Source: Planctomycetota bacterium (GTDB taxonomy: Bacteria; Planctomycetota; Planctomycetia; Planctomycetales; Planctomycetaceae). From it: a stretch of 64,000 bases of DNA. Shown here piece after piece: positions 57,099-64,000 of the stretch. Numbering within the stretch: position 1 is the stretch's first letter; each line of letters opens with the position of its first letter. The notes below the pieces were generated by a model. That model had not been told where the DNA came from. It searched no databases and saw only the letters and a program-made list of their open reading frames with translations. The translations under genes were made by a program, and so were the position numbers. Location of the stretch: positions 1-64,000 of the forward strand of contig JAURQH010000021.1 in the NCBI GenBank assembly GCA_030836185.1, written 5' to 3'.

Positions 57099-58334
57099 TT
57101 ACGCTTCCTGAATACGTCCCCACGCATGCTGGGCCGACTCGACAAAGACGCAATTTTCGGCGGCACCAATCAATCTCTCTGTCTCGTCGGGTGATTCCAA
57201 AGCGGTCAGATGTAACTCCTCCACTTCCTCACTGGGTAATTGGCTCAACAGATAAATCGAAGCATGTTCCAGAGCATCAATCAACTCGATGGCTTCCGCT
57301 TGGTCATCGGTATGCATTTGACCGAGTGGCTCGTAACAATCCCGAGGCTCGTGAGCTTTCTTCAACAACGAAATCCCCTCGCCTGGTTTTTCACGAAGAT
57401 CTGTGAGTAGTACGATTTTTCCTTCGCGACGCACAAGCTGTCGCGCCGTGGAAATCGCCGAGACCACCTGTCTCCACCCATGTCCCCCCGCATCAAGGTC
57501 AACACTCGCAATGACCATCTCGGGGCGTTCATCAATCTTGATCATCCAATGGTCTTCGAGCCATTGCGTCATCCCTGTATAGATCGATTCGATTTCCCCA
57601 GCTTCAATATGAGCAAACGACCCATCTCGAGAGGCGATGACCTGCACGGTGAATTGTGTGCCAAGCAACCAAGCTGTTTCATTGTTGAGATCGCGGAGAG
57701 GCCGATGATCTTCGGGGGCGAGTTCTCGATGACCGACACCCTGAGATTTTTTTAGAGCTTCGGCATTGGAAAGTCCCGGATAGAGAGGGCTGGTTGTGCC
57801 GCGATAACCGAGGCGTCGATCAAACGCCATTTGACCAATCATCACCACAACATCAGCTTCTGTCACTTCTCGTGAGAGATAGAGCCGTTCACCACCGGCT
57901 GTTGACGCCAGATAGGCACAGGCAGACTCATCCTCGGGATCATGAACTGACCAGCGAATTTTTGACAGAAGCTCTTTCGGCAAATCGACACGCGGATCGT
58001 ATTGTTCGCCCATCCCCGGTGTGTGAGGTTGTACAATCACCACATTTTCGGGATTCACTCCCGATTTGGAAAGTTCCTCCCAAACTCCCGCAATGAGCAA
58101 AGATGAGCCGGGAGTATTCGTGTCGAGAATAATCGCGACATGGTCGTCATTGAGGACTGCCTGATAGAGACAAGGAAAATCTCGCGGCTGCGCAAAGGCA
58201 TTTTTGATGGCTTCCAGCGGATTTTCTTGTGGTTGAGGCGCGTGAAAGCTCCCTAATAACTTGTCCGGGTCTACCGAACAGGAAAACTGTCTCTGCAAAC
58301 CATATTTGAGTTTCAACAGACTCGAGGAATTCAT
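57099..58334 (-). CDS. LarA-like protein (lactate racemase domain), atypical
   Basis: The start at 58334 (MNSSSLL) has GGAG at the right distance. A GTG three codons earlier is the only alternative. The protein has 411 residues. The N-terminal part resembles the LarA/DUF2088 fold: DDHVAIILDTNTPGSSLLIA, a PHTPGMGEQ loop and HDPEDESACAYL. The segment that in nickel-pincer lactate racemases holds the cofactor-binding lysine (GGAKS-like) is here LGYRGTTSPLYPGLS, so true LarA chemistry is doubtful. The C-terminal half (REGKIVLLTDLREKPGEGIS) keeps the family pattern. No LarB/C/E genes are adjacent. It diverges from the ECF sigma gene. Confidence 0.8.
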   Translation of the reverse strand: MNSSSLLKLKYGLQRQFSCSVDPDKLLGSFHAPQPQENPLEAIKNAFAQPRDFPCLYQAVLNDDHVAIILDTNTPGSSLLIAGVWEELSKSGVNPENVVIVQPHTPGMGEQYDPRVDLPKELLSKIRWSVHDPEDESACAYLASTAGGERLYLSREVTEADVVVMIGQMAFDRRLGYRGTTSPLYPGLSNAEALKKSQGVGHRELAPEDHRPLRDLNNETAWLLGTQFTVQVIASRDGSFAHIEAGEIESIYTGMTQWLEDHWMIKIDERPEMVIASVDLDAGGHGWRQVVSAISTARQLVRREGKIVLLTDLREKPGEGISLLKKAHEPRDCYEPLGQMHTDDQAEAIELIDALEHASIYLLSQLPSEEVEELHLTALESPDETERLIGAAENCVFVESAQHAWGRIQEA

Positions 58335-58491
58335 GATCCTCACTCCTTATTTAAGATCGAGGTGAGAAACCATTTTCGCACTCGATCCGACTCGTTACTA
58401 TTGTTGGTACAGTCGGGATGATGGTCAACCGCAGCGATGATCTCGAACTGCCAATTCCCAATTACATTCCCAGCGAAGTCGAATTATCCCA

Positions 58492-59118
58492 GTGTCTCCT
58501 GCTCCCAAAACTGAACCCAACGAAGACGATGAACTGATGATTCAGCTTCAAAGCGGTGACCAAACCGCATTTGAGACGCTGGTAAATAAGTATCGCGCTC
58601 CGTTGGAAGGATTTTTTCATAAAAACCTCAGAGACCGCCAACTGGCCGAAGATTTGACTCAAGAGACATTACTGAAGGTCTATAATGTGGCATGGGACTA
58701 CCTGCCACTCGGACGATTTCGAGGTTGGATGTACCGAATCGCCAAAAATCTGATGATCGACAAGATTCGCCGCCGCACAAACGACGTGCTGATTCTGGCT
58801 CGAAAAACACGTCCCAGCCAGGAAGATTTCGATCCTCTCAACTGGATCGCGGGAGATCGATTACCTCCTGAAGAAATCGCCAGTCATCAGGAACTTGCCG
58901 ATACGGTCGATGAATTGTTGCTCGAAATCCCGGAAGAACAGCGACTGACCTTCACGCTGCACCATTATTCGGGACTTTCGTTACCTGAAGTGGCTGAAAT
59001 TATGGAATCCAATCTCCCTACCACAAAAAGCCGATTACGACTCGCACGAGAAAAACTGTCTTCACAGTTGAATGCCAGAGGCGTCCATCTTGATTTGGAG
59101 CAGACAGATGAAAGCTAG
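58492..59118 (+). CDS. ECF-type RNA polymerase sigma factor
   Basis: The frame opens with GTG at 58492 and has 208 residues. Region 2 is seen as AFETLVNKYRAPLEGFF, DLTQETLLKVYNVAWDY and FRGWMYRIAKNLMIDKIRRR. Region 4 is EEQRLTFTLHHYSGLSLPEV followed by LPTTKSRLRLAREKL, the DNA-binding helix pair. It directs RNA polymerase to an unknown regulon. No anti-sigma gene is adjacent, but a PspA gene follows 105 bases later, which suggests an envelope-stress regulon. An overlapping 38-codon frame (58421-58537) ends inside it. Confidence 0.92.
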   Translation: MSPAPKTEPNEDDELMIQLQSGDQTAFETLVNKYRAPLEGFFHKNLRDRQLAEDLTQETLLKVYNVAWDYLPLGRFRGWMYRIAKNLMIDKIRRRTNDVLILARKTRPSQEDFDPLNWIAGDRLPPEEIASHQELADTVDELLLEIPEEQRLTFTLHHYSGLSLPEVAEIMESNLPTTKSRLRLAREKLSSQLNARGVHLDLEQTDES

Positions 59119-59223
59119 TCTGGGAATTCCAAAAAATCAATCATTCTTCCGAAGAACTCTTGATCCTGATTTGCTGCTGCTCGTTAGTGAGTTTTGTTGC
59201 CCACCTGAATACGGAGCCATCCG

Positions 59224-59772
59224 ATGAGTTATTTTAGTCGTCTCACTGATATTGTGACCTGCAACCTCTCCGAAATTCTTGCACAAGAAGAAAACCCGGA
59301 AGAAGCGATCGAGCAAATCATCTATGAAATTCAGGAAGGTGTTGCGGGGGCTTTACGCAGCCTGAAAACAGCCGGCAATAATGCTGACCGTCTGAAACAG
59401 GAGATCGTAACTCACACCGAGCAAGGTGAGAAACTCGCACAACAAGCAATTTCTGCCATCGAAAATGATCAAGAAAATGCTGCTCGTGAGTTACTTGTAC
59501 GCAAAACGGAACAGTTCGATCTTGTCGCAGGTCTCCAGCAACAACTCACCTCGGCTAACAATCTGGTGCAACACTTGACCACCACTCATAGAGCGCTTGA
59601 AGCAAGGCTCCACGACGCTCAACGAAAGCAACAGGATCTGAAAGACGGTGTGATCGGAAATGCGGGAGAAGTCCAACCATCGGCTCCCGAAAATGAAACG
59701 TCCGCACCTGATCGAAATCAACAGATTGAAGATGAGCTGGCAGCCCTTAAAAAGAAGCTGGGCAAAGAATAA
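59224..59772 (+). CDS. PspA/IM30 family membrane-stress protein
   Basis: The protein has 182 residues, somewhat shorter than E. coli PspA. The start follows GGAG. It begins with an amphipathic segment (MSYFSRLTDIVTCNLSEIL), then EENPEEAIEQIIYEIQEGVA and a long coiled-coil (HTEQGEKLAQQAISAIENDQ, AGLQQQLTSANNLVQHLTTT). It belongs to the PspA/ESCRT-III-like superfamily, which coats and repairs stressed inner membranes. The C-terminal linker is Pro/Asn-rich, then a short helix DELAALKKKLGKE. The neighbouring ECF sigma gene suggests control by envelope stress. Confidence 0.9.
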   Translation: MSYFSRLTDIVTCNLSEILAQEENPEEAIEQIIYEIQEGVAGALRSLKTAGNNADRLKQEIVTHTEQGEKLAQQAISAIENDQENAARELLVRKTEQFDLVAGLQQQLTSANNLVQHLTTTHRALEARLHDAQRKQQDLKDGVIGNAGEVQPSAPENETSAPDRNQQIEDELAALKKKLGKE

Positions 59773-59782
59773 TCTCGCTCGG

Positions 59783-60970
59783 CTAGTCCGATTGAATTTG
59801 TTTGCCAGCCGGGATCAAATTCTCACGAGCGGGGCCAACTCTCAGATTACGGTACTTCACCACCGAACTGTGATTCTGCAGCCCCAGAAACCCCTCCACT
59901 TTTCTGAGCCCCAACAACGGATGGCTATCCGAATTGATGTGAACGACAACGACTCCATTATGAATGGTTGTCACTTCTTGTCCGTGACAATTGATTTCCA
60001 ACGTGTTCCATTTACCCGGTGATTTGCTGACTCGAGGATCGGCTCCTTCGATGTCATAAACAGAAGCGCTGTATTGATAGGGCTTCAATTTTCGATATTG
60101 GGCAGCAGAATCTTCGAGAACTTGTACTTCAAACCCTGCTTCCGGTTGAGATTGATTATCTCGATGGTGAAGACCATCTTTAGGAACGCGAACATAGATT
60201 CCCGAGTTCCCTCCCCCTTGTAATTGATAATCGAATCGGAAATTGAAGTCTCCATACACGTTTTTACTTCGTAACCATGTTCCTCCCTTTTCCCCGCTGC
60301 ATACAATTTGGCTGTCATCGACAGACCAGCACGATTCTGCGGGGGCTTTCGCACCTTCCCACTCAGCAAGCGTTTTACCATCAAACACTGATTGACTGTC
60401 ATATTCCGTCACACGAATATGGCGGAACTCAAACTGACCGCCCAACGGAACTTCAATCTGCAATCCCAAAAAACCCGGACGAACCTCGACACCGTTCAGG
60501 TCGTATGCGAGTTGATCGTTGAACATCAAAGAAGCACGATCACCTCGGACGGTTAAATCGAAGGAATTCCACTCTCCTGCCGGTTTAGCCATCCCCCGGC
60601 ATTGGCCGTCCTTTAACCCAATGAGCGTTCCTTCTTGTCCTTCCAGAAGATTGACTTGATAAGCTGGCTTCGGAAACGGTTTACCATGATTGGCGGCTCG
60701 AAAGAAAATTCCCGCATCGTATTTCGTCGGCTTGAGTGTCCGCCATTCCAGTTGCAAGCGAAAATCCTGGAACTGATGATGTGTCCGTAGCCACCCGTTT
60801 CCCGAGAGAAACTTGAGGGTTCCTTCTGAAGTCACTTCCGCCGTCGCATCATTCTCGATGGTCCAGCCGTTGAGAGTTTCACCATCAAATAACGAATATG
60901 AAAAGTCTTCTGCAGTCGCAGATGAAGAGATCAACACGCAGACAACCAGTGAAACACGAAACATTCTCAA
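59783..60970 (-). CDS. Secreted double-DUF1080 (3-keto-disaccharide hydrolase-like) protein
   Basis: The protein has 395 residues with a signal peptide ending at SSSATAED. It has two DUF1080 domains: the first (about 23-190) with YSLFDGETLNGWTIEND and KYDAGIFFRAANHGKPFPKP, and the second (about 192-385) with SVFDGKTLAEWEGAK, GGGNSGIYVRVPKDG and GKWNTLEINCHGQEVTTIHN. DUF1080 domains adopt a concanavalin-like fold, and some act on 3-keto-sugars. The doubling suggests an enzyme plus a binding domain or an internal duplication. It stands alone and converges on the pspA gene. Confidence 0.92.
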   Translation of the reverse strand: MRMFRVSLVVCVLISSSATAEDFSYSLFDGETLNGWTIENDATAEVTSEGTLKFLSGNGWLRTHHQFQDFRLQLEWRTLKPTKYDAGIFFRAANHGKPFPKPAYQVNLLEGQEGTLIGLKDGQCRGMAKPAGEWNSFDLTVRGDRASLMFNDQLAYDLNGVEVRPGFLGLQIEVPLGGQFEFRHIRVTEYDSQSVFDGKTLAEWEGAKAPAESCWSVDDSQIVCSGEKGGTWLRSKNVYGDFNFRFDYQLQGGGNSGIYVRVPKDGLHHRDNQSQPEAGFEVQVLEDSAAQYRKLKPYQYSASVYDIEGADPRVSKSPGKWNTLEINCHGQEVTTIHNGVVVVHINSDSHPLLGLRKVEGFLGLQNHSSVVKYRNLRVGPARENLIPAGKQIQSD

Positions 60971-61063
60971 CTCCTGAAAAGAATCACCAAACAGTTTGCT
61001 CTTAATCTCAGTTTACTCAGAAGAGAATGCGATCTGCACACGTTTTTTGAAGAATAACGGGCT

Positions 61064-61849
61064 CTAGCTGGTATGCCGTTCTTCACCCGGTTCGAGACAT
61101 CGGTAGCCGGTCATGTCTTCTCCACCAAGTCGCCCGACTTCGTGCATGATTTTCAGAGTCACTTCGGCAGAAAGTTCAAAATTCTTTTTCTGTGAATAGA
61201 ACTCTTCAAACGTCATCGGGTCACCATAGGACATCCGAACTGGCTGAAAATTAAAAAAGGGTTGTACCATAGTATGGCCAAGCGGTGCGTTATGGATGAA
61301 AACGGGATATACCGGACACTTGGCGGTTAACGCTAACCAACCGACTCCCGGGTCAGCCGGTAATAAGCTTTTCCCCAAGTTGATCCCTGCTTCGGGAAAG
61401 ATGCCGATGAGGTTCCCACCTTTGAGTGCGCGAACAGCTTGCTTGATGGGGCCCATATCTTTCCCGGTTCGAGAAACGGGAATAACATCCATTGATCGAC
61501 AAACTTTGGAAACAAACGGATGAATGTCGTAATAGGTATCGACCATCAAGTAGTGAATGACCCGAAACAATCCCCGTGGATGCTCGTTGACATGAATATT
61601 ATAAGAGAGAAACATCGGATCAAGAGGACTCCGATGGTTGGCAACAATAATGGCCGGCCCATCGAGAGGAAACGGACAACGTCGATTGGTCCGCATGCGA
61701 AAACAAATTCCCGCATAAAGACGGACCACCATATAAAGAAAATAGACAAACCATCCCCCATCGAACCGTCGAATATCCCGGACAATGATCGCCAGCCACA
61801 CCAGCAACAAGATTGCCAAGATCAATGCGGCAGATTGGTTTGGTGTCAT
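61064..61849 (-). CDS. 1-acyl-sn-glycerol-3-phosphate acyltransferase (PlsC-type) 2
   Basis: The protein has 261 residues and a strong N-terminal membrane helix (SAALILAILLLVWLAIIV). The HxxxxD motif is VANHRSPLDPMFLSYN, followed by VIPVSRTGKDMG and GIFPEAGINLGKS, where the usual EGTR is EAGI. It is a second acyltransferase in the window, only distantly like the one at 52400. It probably acts in phospholipid or related lipid synthesis. The unusual third motif may change substrate preference. Confidence 0.88.
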   Translation of the reverse strand: MTPNQSAALILAILLLVWLAIIVRDIRRFDGGWFVYFLYMVVRLYAGICFRMRTNRRCPFPLDGPAIIVANHRSPLDPMFLSYNIHVNEHPRGLFRVIHYLMVDTYYDIHPFVSKVCRSMDVIPVSRTGKDMGPIKQAVRALKGGNLIGIFPEAGINLGKSLLPADPGVGWLALTAKCPVYPVFIHNAPLGHTMVQPFFNFQPVRMSYGDPMTFEEFYSQKKNFELSAEVTLKIMHEVGRLGGEDMTGYRCLEPGEERHTS

Positions 61850-61991
61850 CAGACCACTCAGGGAGTTGGGGGATTCAAGGAAAGTCTGACGTTGTCAGAT
61901 CAAGGTCAAATAGAGTAACAATATGAGCGTGATAGGCAATCCTCATCGTGGGGTCAACGCTGATCTCGATCCCTGATCCTGCGAATCAAAT

Positions 61992-62996
61992 ATGTTCCAG
62001 AAATTTCGCGAAAACTTGATCGACGAAGCCGTTTCCGGTCTTCTTCTGCGAAATATCTTTCGATACCGGAATCATCTCCCCACGCATCTTGATCGGTCAC
62101 AGCTTTCACCAGAAACCCTTTCAGGAGACCGCGCGAGCTTCTTCAAATCTGATCGATCAATTGTCACCAGTGAGCGGCATGGCTCCCCTCTCATAATTTC
62201 TCCCCGATTGGTAAGGCACGACCTTCAGTTTGAAAGTGAGATCCAGACACCCTTCCCGGAATCGAATCGTGTGATTTATTCACGTTGGTCGGATCCTGAA
62301 CATCCCAACCAGCGAGTCATTGTAGGAGTTGACGGCATCGTTCAATTCCGAGATTCCTGGTTCCGCACATTAGCAGAGCAAGTCGTCCCTGCTGGCTGGG
62401 ATGTCGTGATGATGGATGCTCCCTTTAACCACCGTAGAACTCCAACCGGTTACCGACCAGGGCAACTGTTGTTAGGTGGCAATTACTATCACCTGCTCAA
62501 CACCGGTCGTCAGTCCATTCTTGATCTGAGAAGTCTAGTTGAGAGTTTGCAAGGTGACGCAGAGGAGATCGGACTTATCGGGGTCAGTTTGGGAGGTTGG
62601 ATGGTGACGACTCTTTCGCAGATTGTCTCACCACTGAAATTTCTGTACGCCGTGACACCGCCATTAGAAATGAGCTGGATGCTACGAGAAGGAGGAGCCA
62701 TCGTCCGTGCGGCCTGGCAAGGACTCTCTCAAGATGATCTCAGTTGGGATGAAATGCAAACCTTGATGCGTCCCCTTTCGCCCTATCATTATCGCCCCAC
62801 GATGAGCCCCGAGAATATCCGTTTTTACACAGCACGTTACGACCGATTTGTGTCCACTTCAAGAATCGAACAATACTCAAAAGCCATCGGTGCACAGTTG
62901 GAACAGTGGCCCTGCGGACATATCACGGCAACGTGCCGTCGTGAAGTGGCCAAAGACATTGGACAGCAAATTCGCGAACAATTCGGCGTCGTTTAG
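61992..62996 (+). CDS. ABHD18-like alpha/beta hydrolase
   Basis: The protein has 334 residues with no signal peptide. The alpha/beta fold shows VVMMDAPFNHRRTPTGYRPG, the nucleophile elbow IGVSLGGWMVT, the acid in YTARYDRFVST and the base in WPCGHITATCR. The layout matches ABHD18-type hydrolases of unknown substrate. It might act on lipids, given the acyltransferase gene diverging next to it, but this is only inference. It converges on the WD40 gene. Confidence 0.88.
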   Translation: MFQKFRENLIDEAVSGLLLRNIFRYRNHLPTHLDRSQLSPETLSGDRASFFKSDRSIVTSERHGSPLIISPRLVRHDLQFESEIQTPFPESNRVIYSRWSDPEHPNQRVIVGVDGIVQFRDSWFRTLAEQVVPAGWDVVMMDAPFNHRRTPTGYRPGQLLLGGNYYHLLNTGRQSILDLRSLVESLQGDAEEIGLIGVSLGGWMVTTLSQIVSPLKFLYAVTPPLEMSWMLREGGAIVRAAWQGLSQDDLSWDEMQTLMRPLSPYHYRPTMSPENIRFYTARYDRFVSTSRIEQYSKAIGAQLEQWPCGHITATCRREVAKDIGQQIREQFGVV

Positions 62997-63047
62997 CAGT
63001 CTGTTGATCAACGGATTCGTCGCAGAATTAAGTTTTTCGACGGGCTG

Positions 63048-64000
63048 TTAGGGCGAACTCGTAACAACCGTACCAATCAAAGATTCGCCGGGAATCGTCC
63101 AAAATCGTATCAATCCATCGCTTGACGATGAATACAACAAATTCCCATCCATCGAGAAACGTGCTCCAGTTCCAGTTCCCATATCGGGATCGGTCAACCA
63201 GATTATTGGTTCTCCTGTGTTTAGATCACGGACGGTGATGGTATCAGTATCCCCATGGCATACGAACGTTTTTTCGTCTCGTGAAATTTGCAGACTGCGA
63301 GCACAAGGAAGAGACAGTTTCTGCTCCCAGAATCGTTCTTGCGTTGACAAATCCCAGCAAGTCACCTTTCCATCAAATGACGCAGCTAACAAATAATGGC
63401 CATCGGAGGTGACTTCCATCTCACGAGCGACGGATTGATCGATTCTCCAGGATTTCGATCTGCGCCAGCGTTTTCTGGAGCCGTTCGGTTCTCGGAATCT
63501 CCAGTGTTCGAGACCGTTATCAAAACTGATCAACAAGCTGGTTGGGGTGTCGAATAGAACACAGAATGCAGTTGTATTCTTTCCTCGAATGACACCGACC
63601 GTCTCCAGTGATTGCGTATCCCAGACAATGACAGATCCATTTGTCATTCCGGCTGCCAACAAATTTCCATCAGGACTAAACGCCAAAGATTCAGTGATTC
63701 GATCACTCTCGCCTAAGAGGATGATTGGATCACCCGAAGTATCCAATTTTTTAAGACAAACTTCACCCGTCGAGAATGTGACAGCAAGCGTATTTCCGAC
63801 CGGAGACATCTTCATGCCTTCGCACGACATTCCGGGAAAGAGATCGATCACAGAGCCACGACGATCCTGACTTGTTACTAGCTCTTGTTGATAAACTTTG
63901 CCGTGATGATCGCGATAAAGTAATGTTTCTCCGAATGGCGAAATCACCAGGTCATAAATCGGGTTACGCTGCTCCACAACCTCTGCTGATTCGGGGAGAA
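63048..64000 (-). CDS. WD40-repeat protein, 5' part outside the window
   Basis: The frame stays open to the right edge, so the N-terminus is missing. The visible 317 or so residues form WD40-type beta-propeller repeats: GESDRITESLAFSPDGNLLA, NGSVIVWDTQSLETVGVIRG, VTSDGHYLLAASFDGKVTCW, DLSTQERFWEQ and FSMDGNLLYSSSSDGLIRFW. In Planctomycetes such repeats are often the C-terminal sensor of serine/threonine kinases or of cytochrome-linked proteins. Which one cannot be known from this window. The apparent GTG start at 63977 lies inside the frame. Confidence 0.88.
   Translation of the reverse strand, partial: LPESAEVVEQRNPIYDLVISPFGETLLYRDHHGKVYQQELVTSQDRRGSVIDLFPGMSCEGMKMSPVGNTLAVTFSTGEVCLKKLDTSGDPIILLGESDRITESLAFSPDGNLLAAGMTNGSVIVWDTQSLETVGVIRGKNTTAFCVLFDTPTSLLISFDNGLEHWRFREPNGSRKRWRRSKSWRIDQSVAREMEVTSDGHYLLAASFDGKVTCWDLSTQERFWEQKLSLPCARSLQISRDEKTFVCHGDTDTITVRDLNTGEPIIWLTDPDMGTGTGARFSMDGNLLYSSSSDGLIRFWTIPGESLIGTVVTSSP

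Overview
The window looks like a piece of a Planctomycetota chromosome (order Planctomycetales). The reasons are families largely typical of that phylum: DUF1501/DUF1549/DUF1553 pairs with planctomycete cytochrome c domains, DUF1552 and DUF1592-type proteins, DUF1559 prepilin-like proteins, DUF1080, ThuA proteins and PVC-type haem-binding domains. Many predicted secreted proteins carry Sec or twin-arginine-like N-termini. One tRNA gene (Lys, anticodon TTT) was found. I saw no rRNA, CRISPR array, intact insertion sequence or phage genes.

Region 1 (1-24.4 kb) is a mosaic accessory region of extracytoplasmic catabolic modules. (a) A minus-strand operon (7128 to 577) holds a DUF1592-type dihaem protein, a DUF1552 protein and two tandem paralogues of unknown function. 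(b) A DUF4838 protein follows. (c) A plus-strand operon (11198-17693) holds a zincin-ThuA fusion, a hexahaem cytochrome c and a beta-propeller. (d) Next come a sialate-O-acetylesterase-like enzyme, a metallophosphoesterase-like protein with lost ligands, a TIM-barrel glycosidase-like protein and a Rieske ferredoxin. (e) Two broken genes follow: a frameshifted two-domain CPxxG/CCxxC protein and the 3' remnant of an LpxL-like acyltransferase. The gaps between modules hold degenerate copies of one dispersed repeat family, which keeps traces of a reading frame. None were noticed after 24.4 kb.

Region 2 (24.4-44 kb) is a secreted redox/catabolic block. It holds a 1678-residue multidomain protein (ThuA, discoidin-like, SGNH-like, propeller, azurin-like copper site, cytochrome c), a KDG-type sugar kinase, a DUF1559 protein with a small lipoprotein, an alpha/beta hydrolase, and two successive cytochrome-DUF1549/DUF1553 plus DUF1501 pairs. 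The pairs carry different carbohydrate-binding-like inserts (LamG-like and discoidin-like). Together these suggest attack on complex polysaccharide or glycoconjugate, with electrons passed to c-type haems in the periplasm.

Region 3 (44-64 kb) is closer to housekeeping: a cytochrome c, an anchored EEP-fold phosphodiesterase, an FKBP lipoprotein, a GT4 glycosyltransferase, a 3-hydroxyisobutyrate dehydrogenase-like enzyme, inorganic pyrophosphatase, an Old Yellow Enzyme, a lipoprotein, tRNA-Lys, two PlsC acyltransferases, two tandem dynamin-like GTPases, a LarA-like protein, an ECF sigma factor followed by PspA, a DUF1080 protein, an ABHD18-like hydrolase and a partial WD40 protein at the right edge. 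Acyltransferases, paired dynamin-like GTPases and sigma-PspA within 10 kb suggest a membrane-maintenance neighbourhood.
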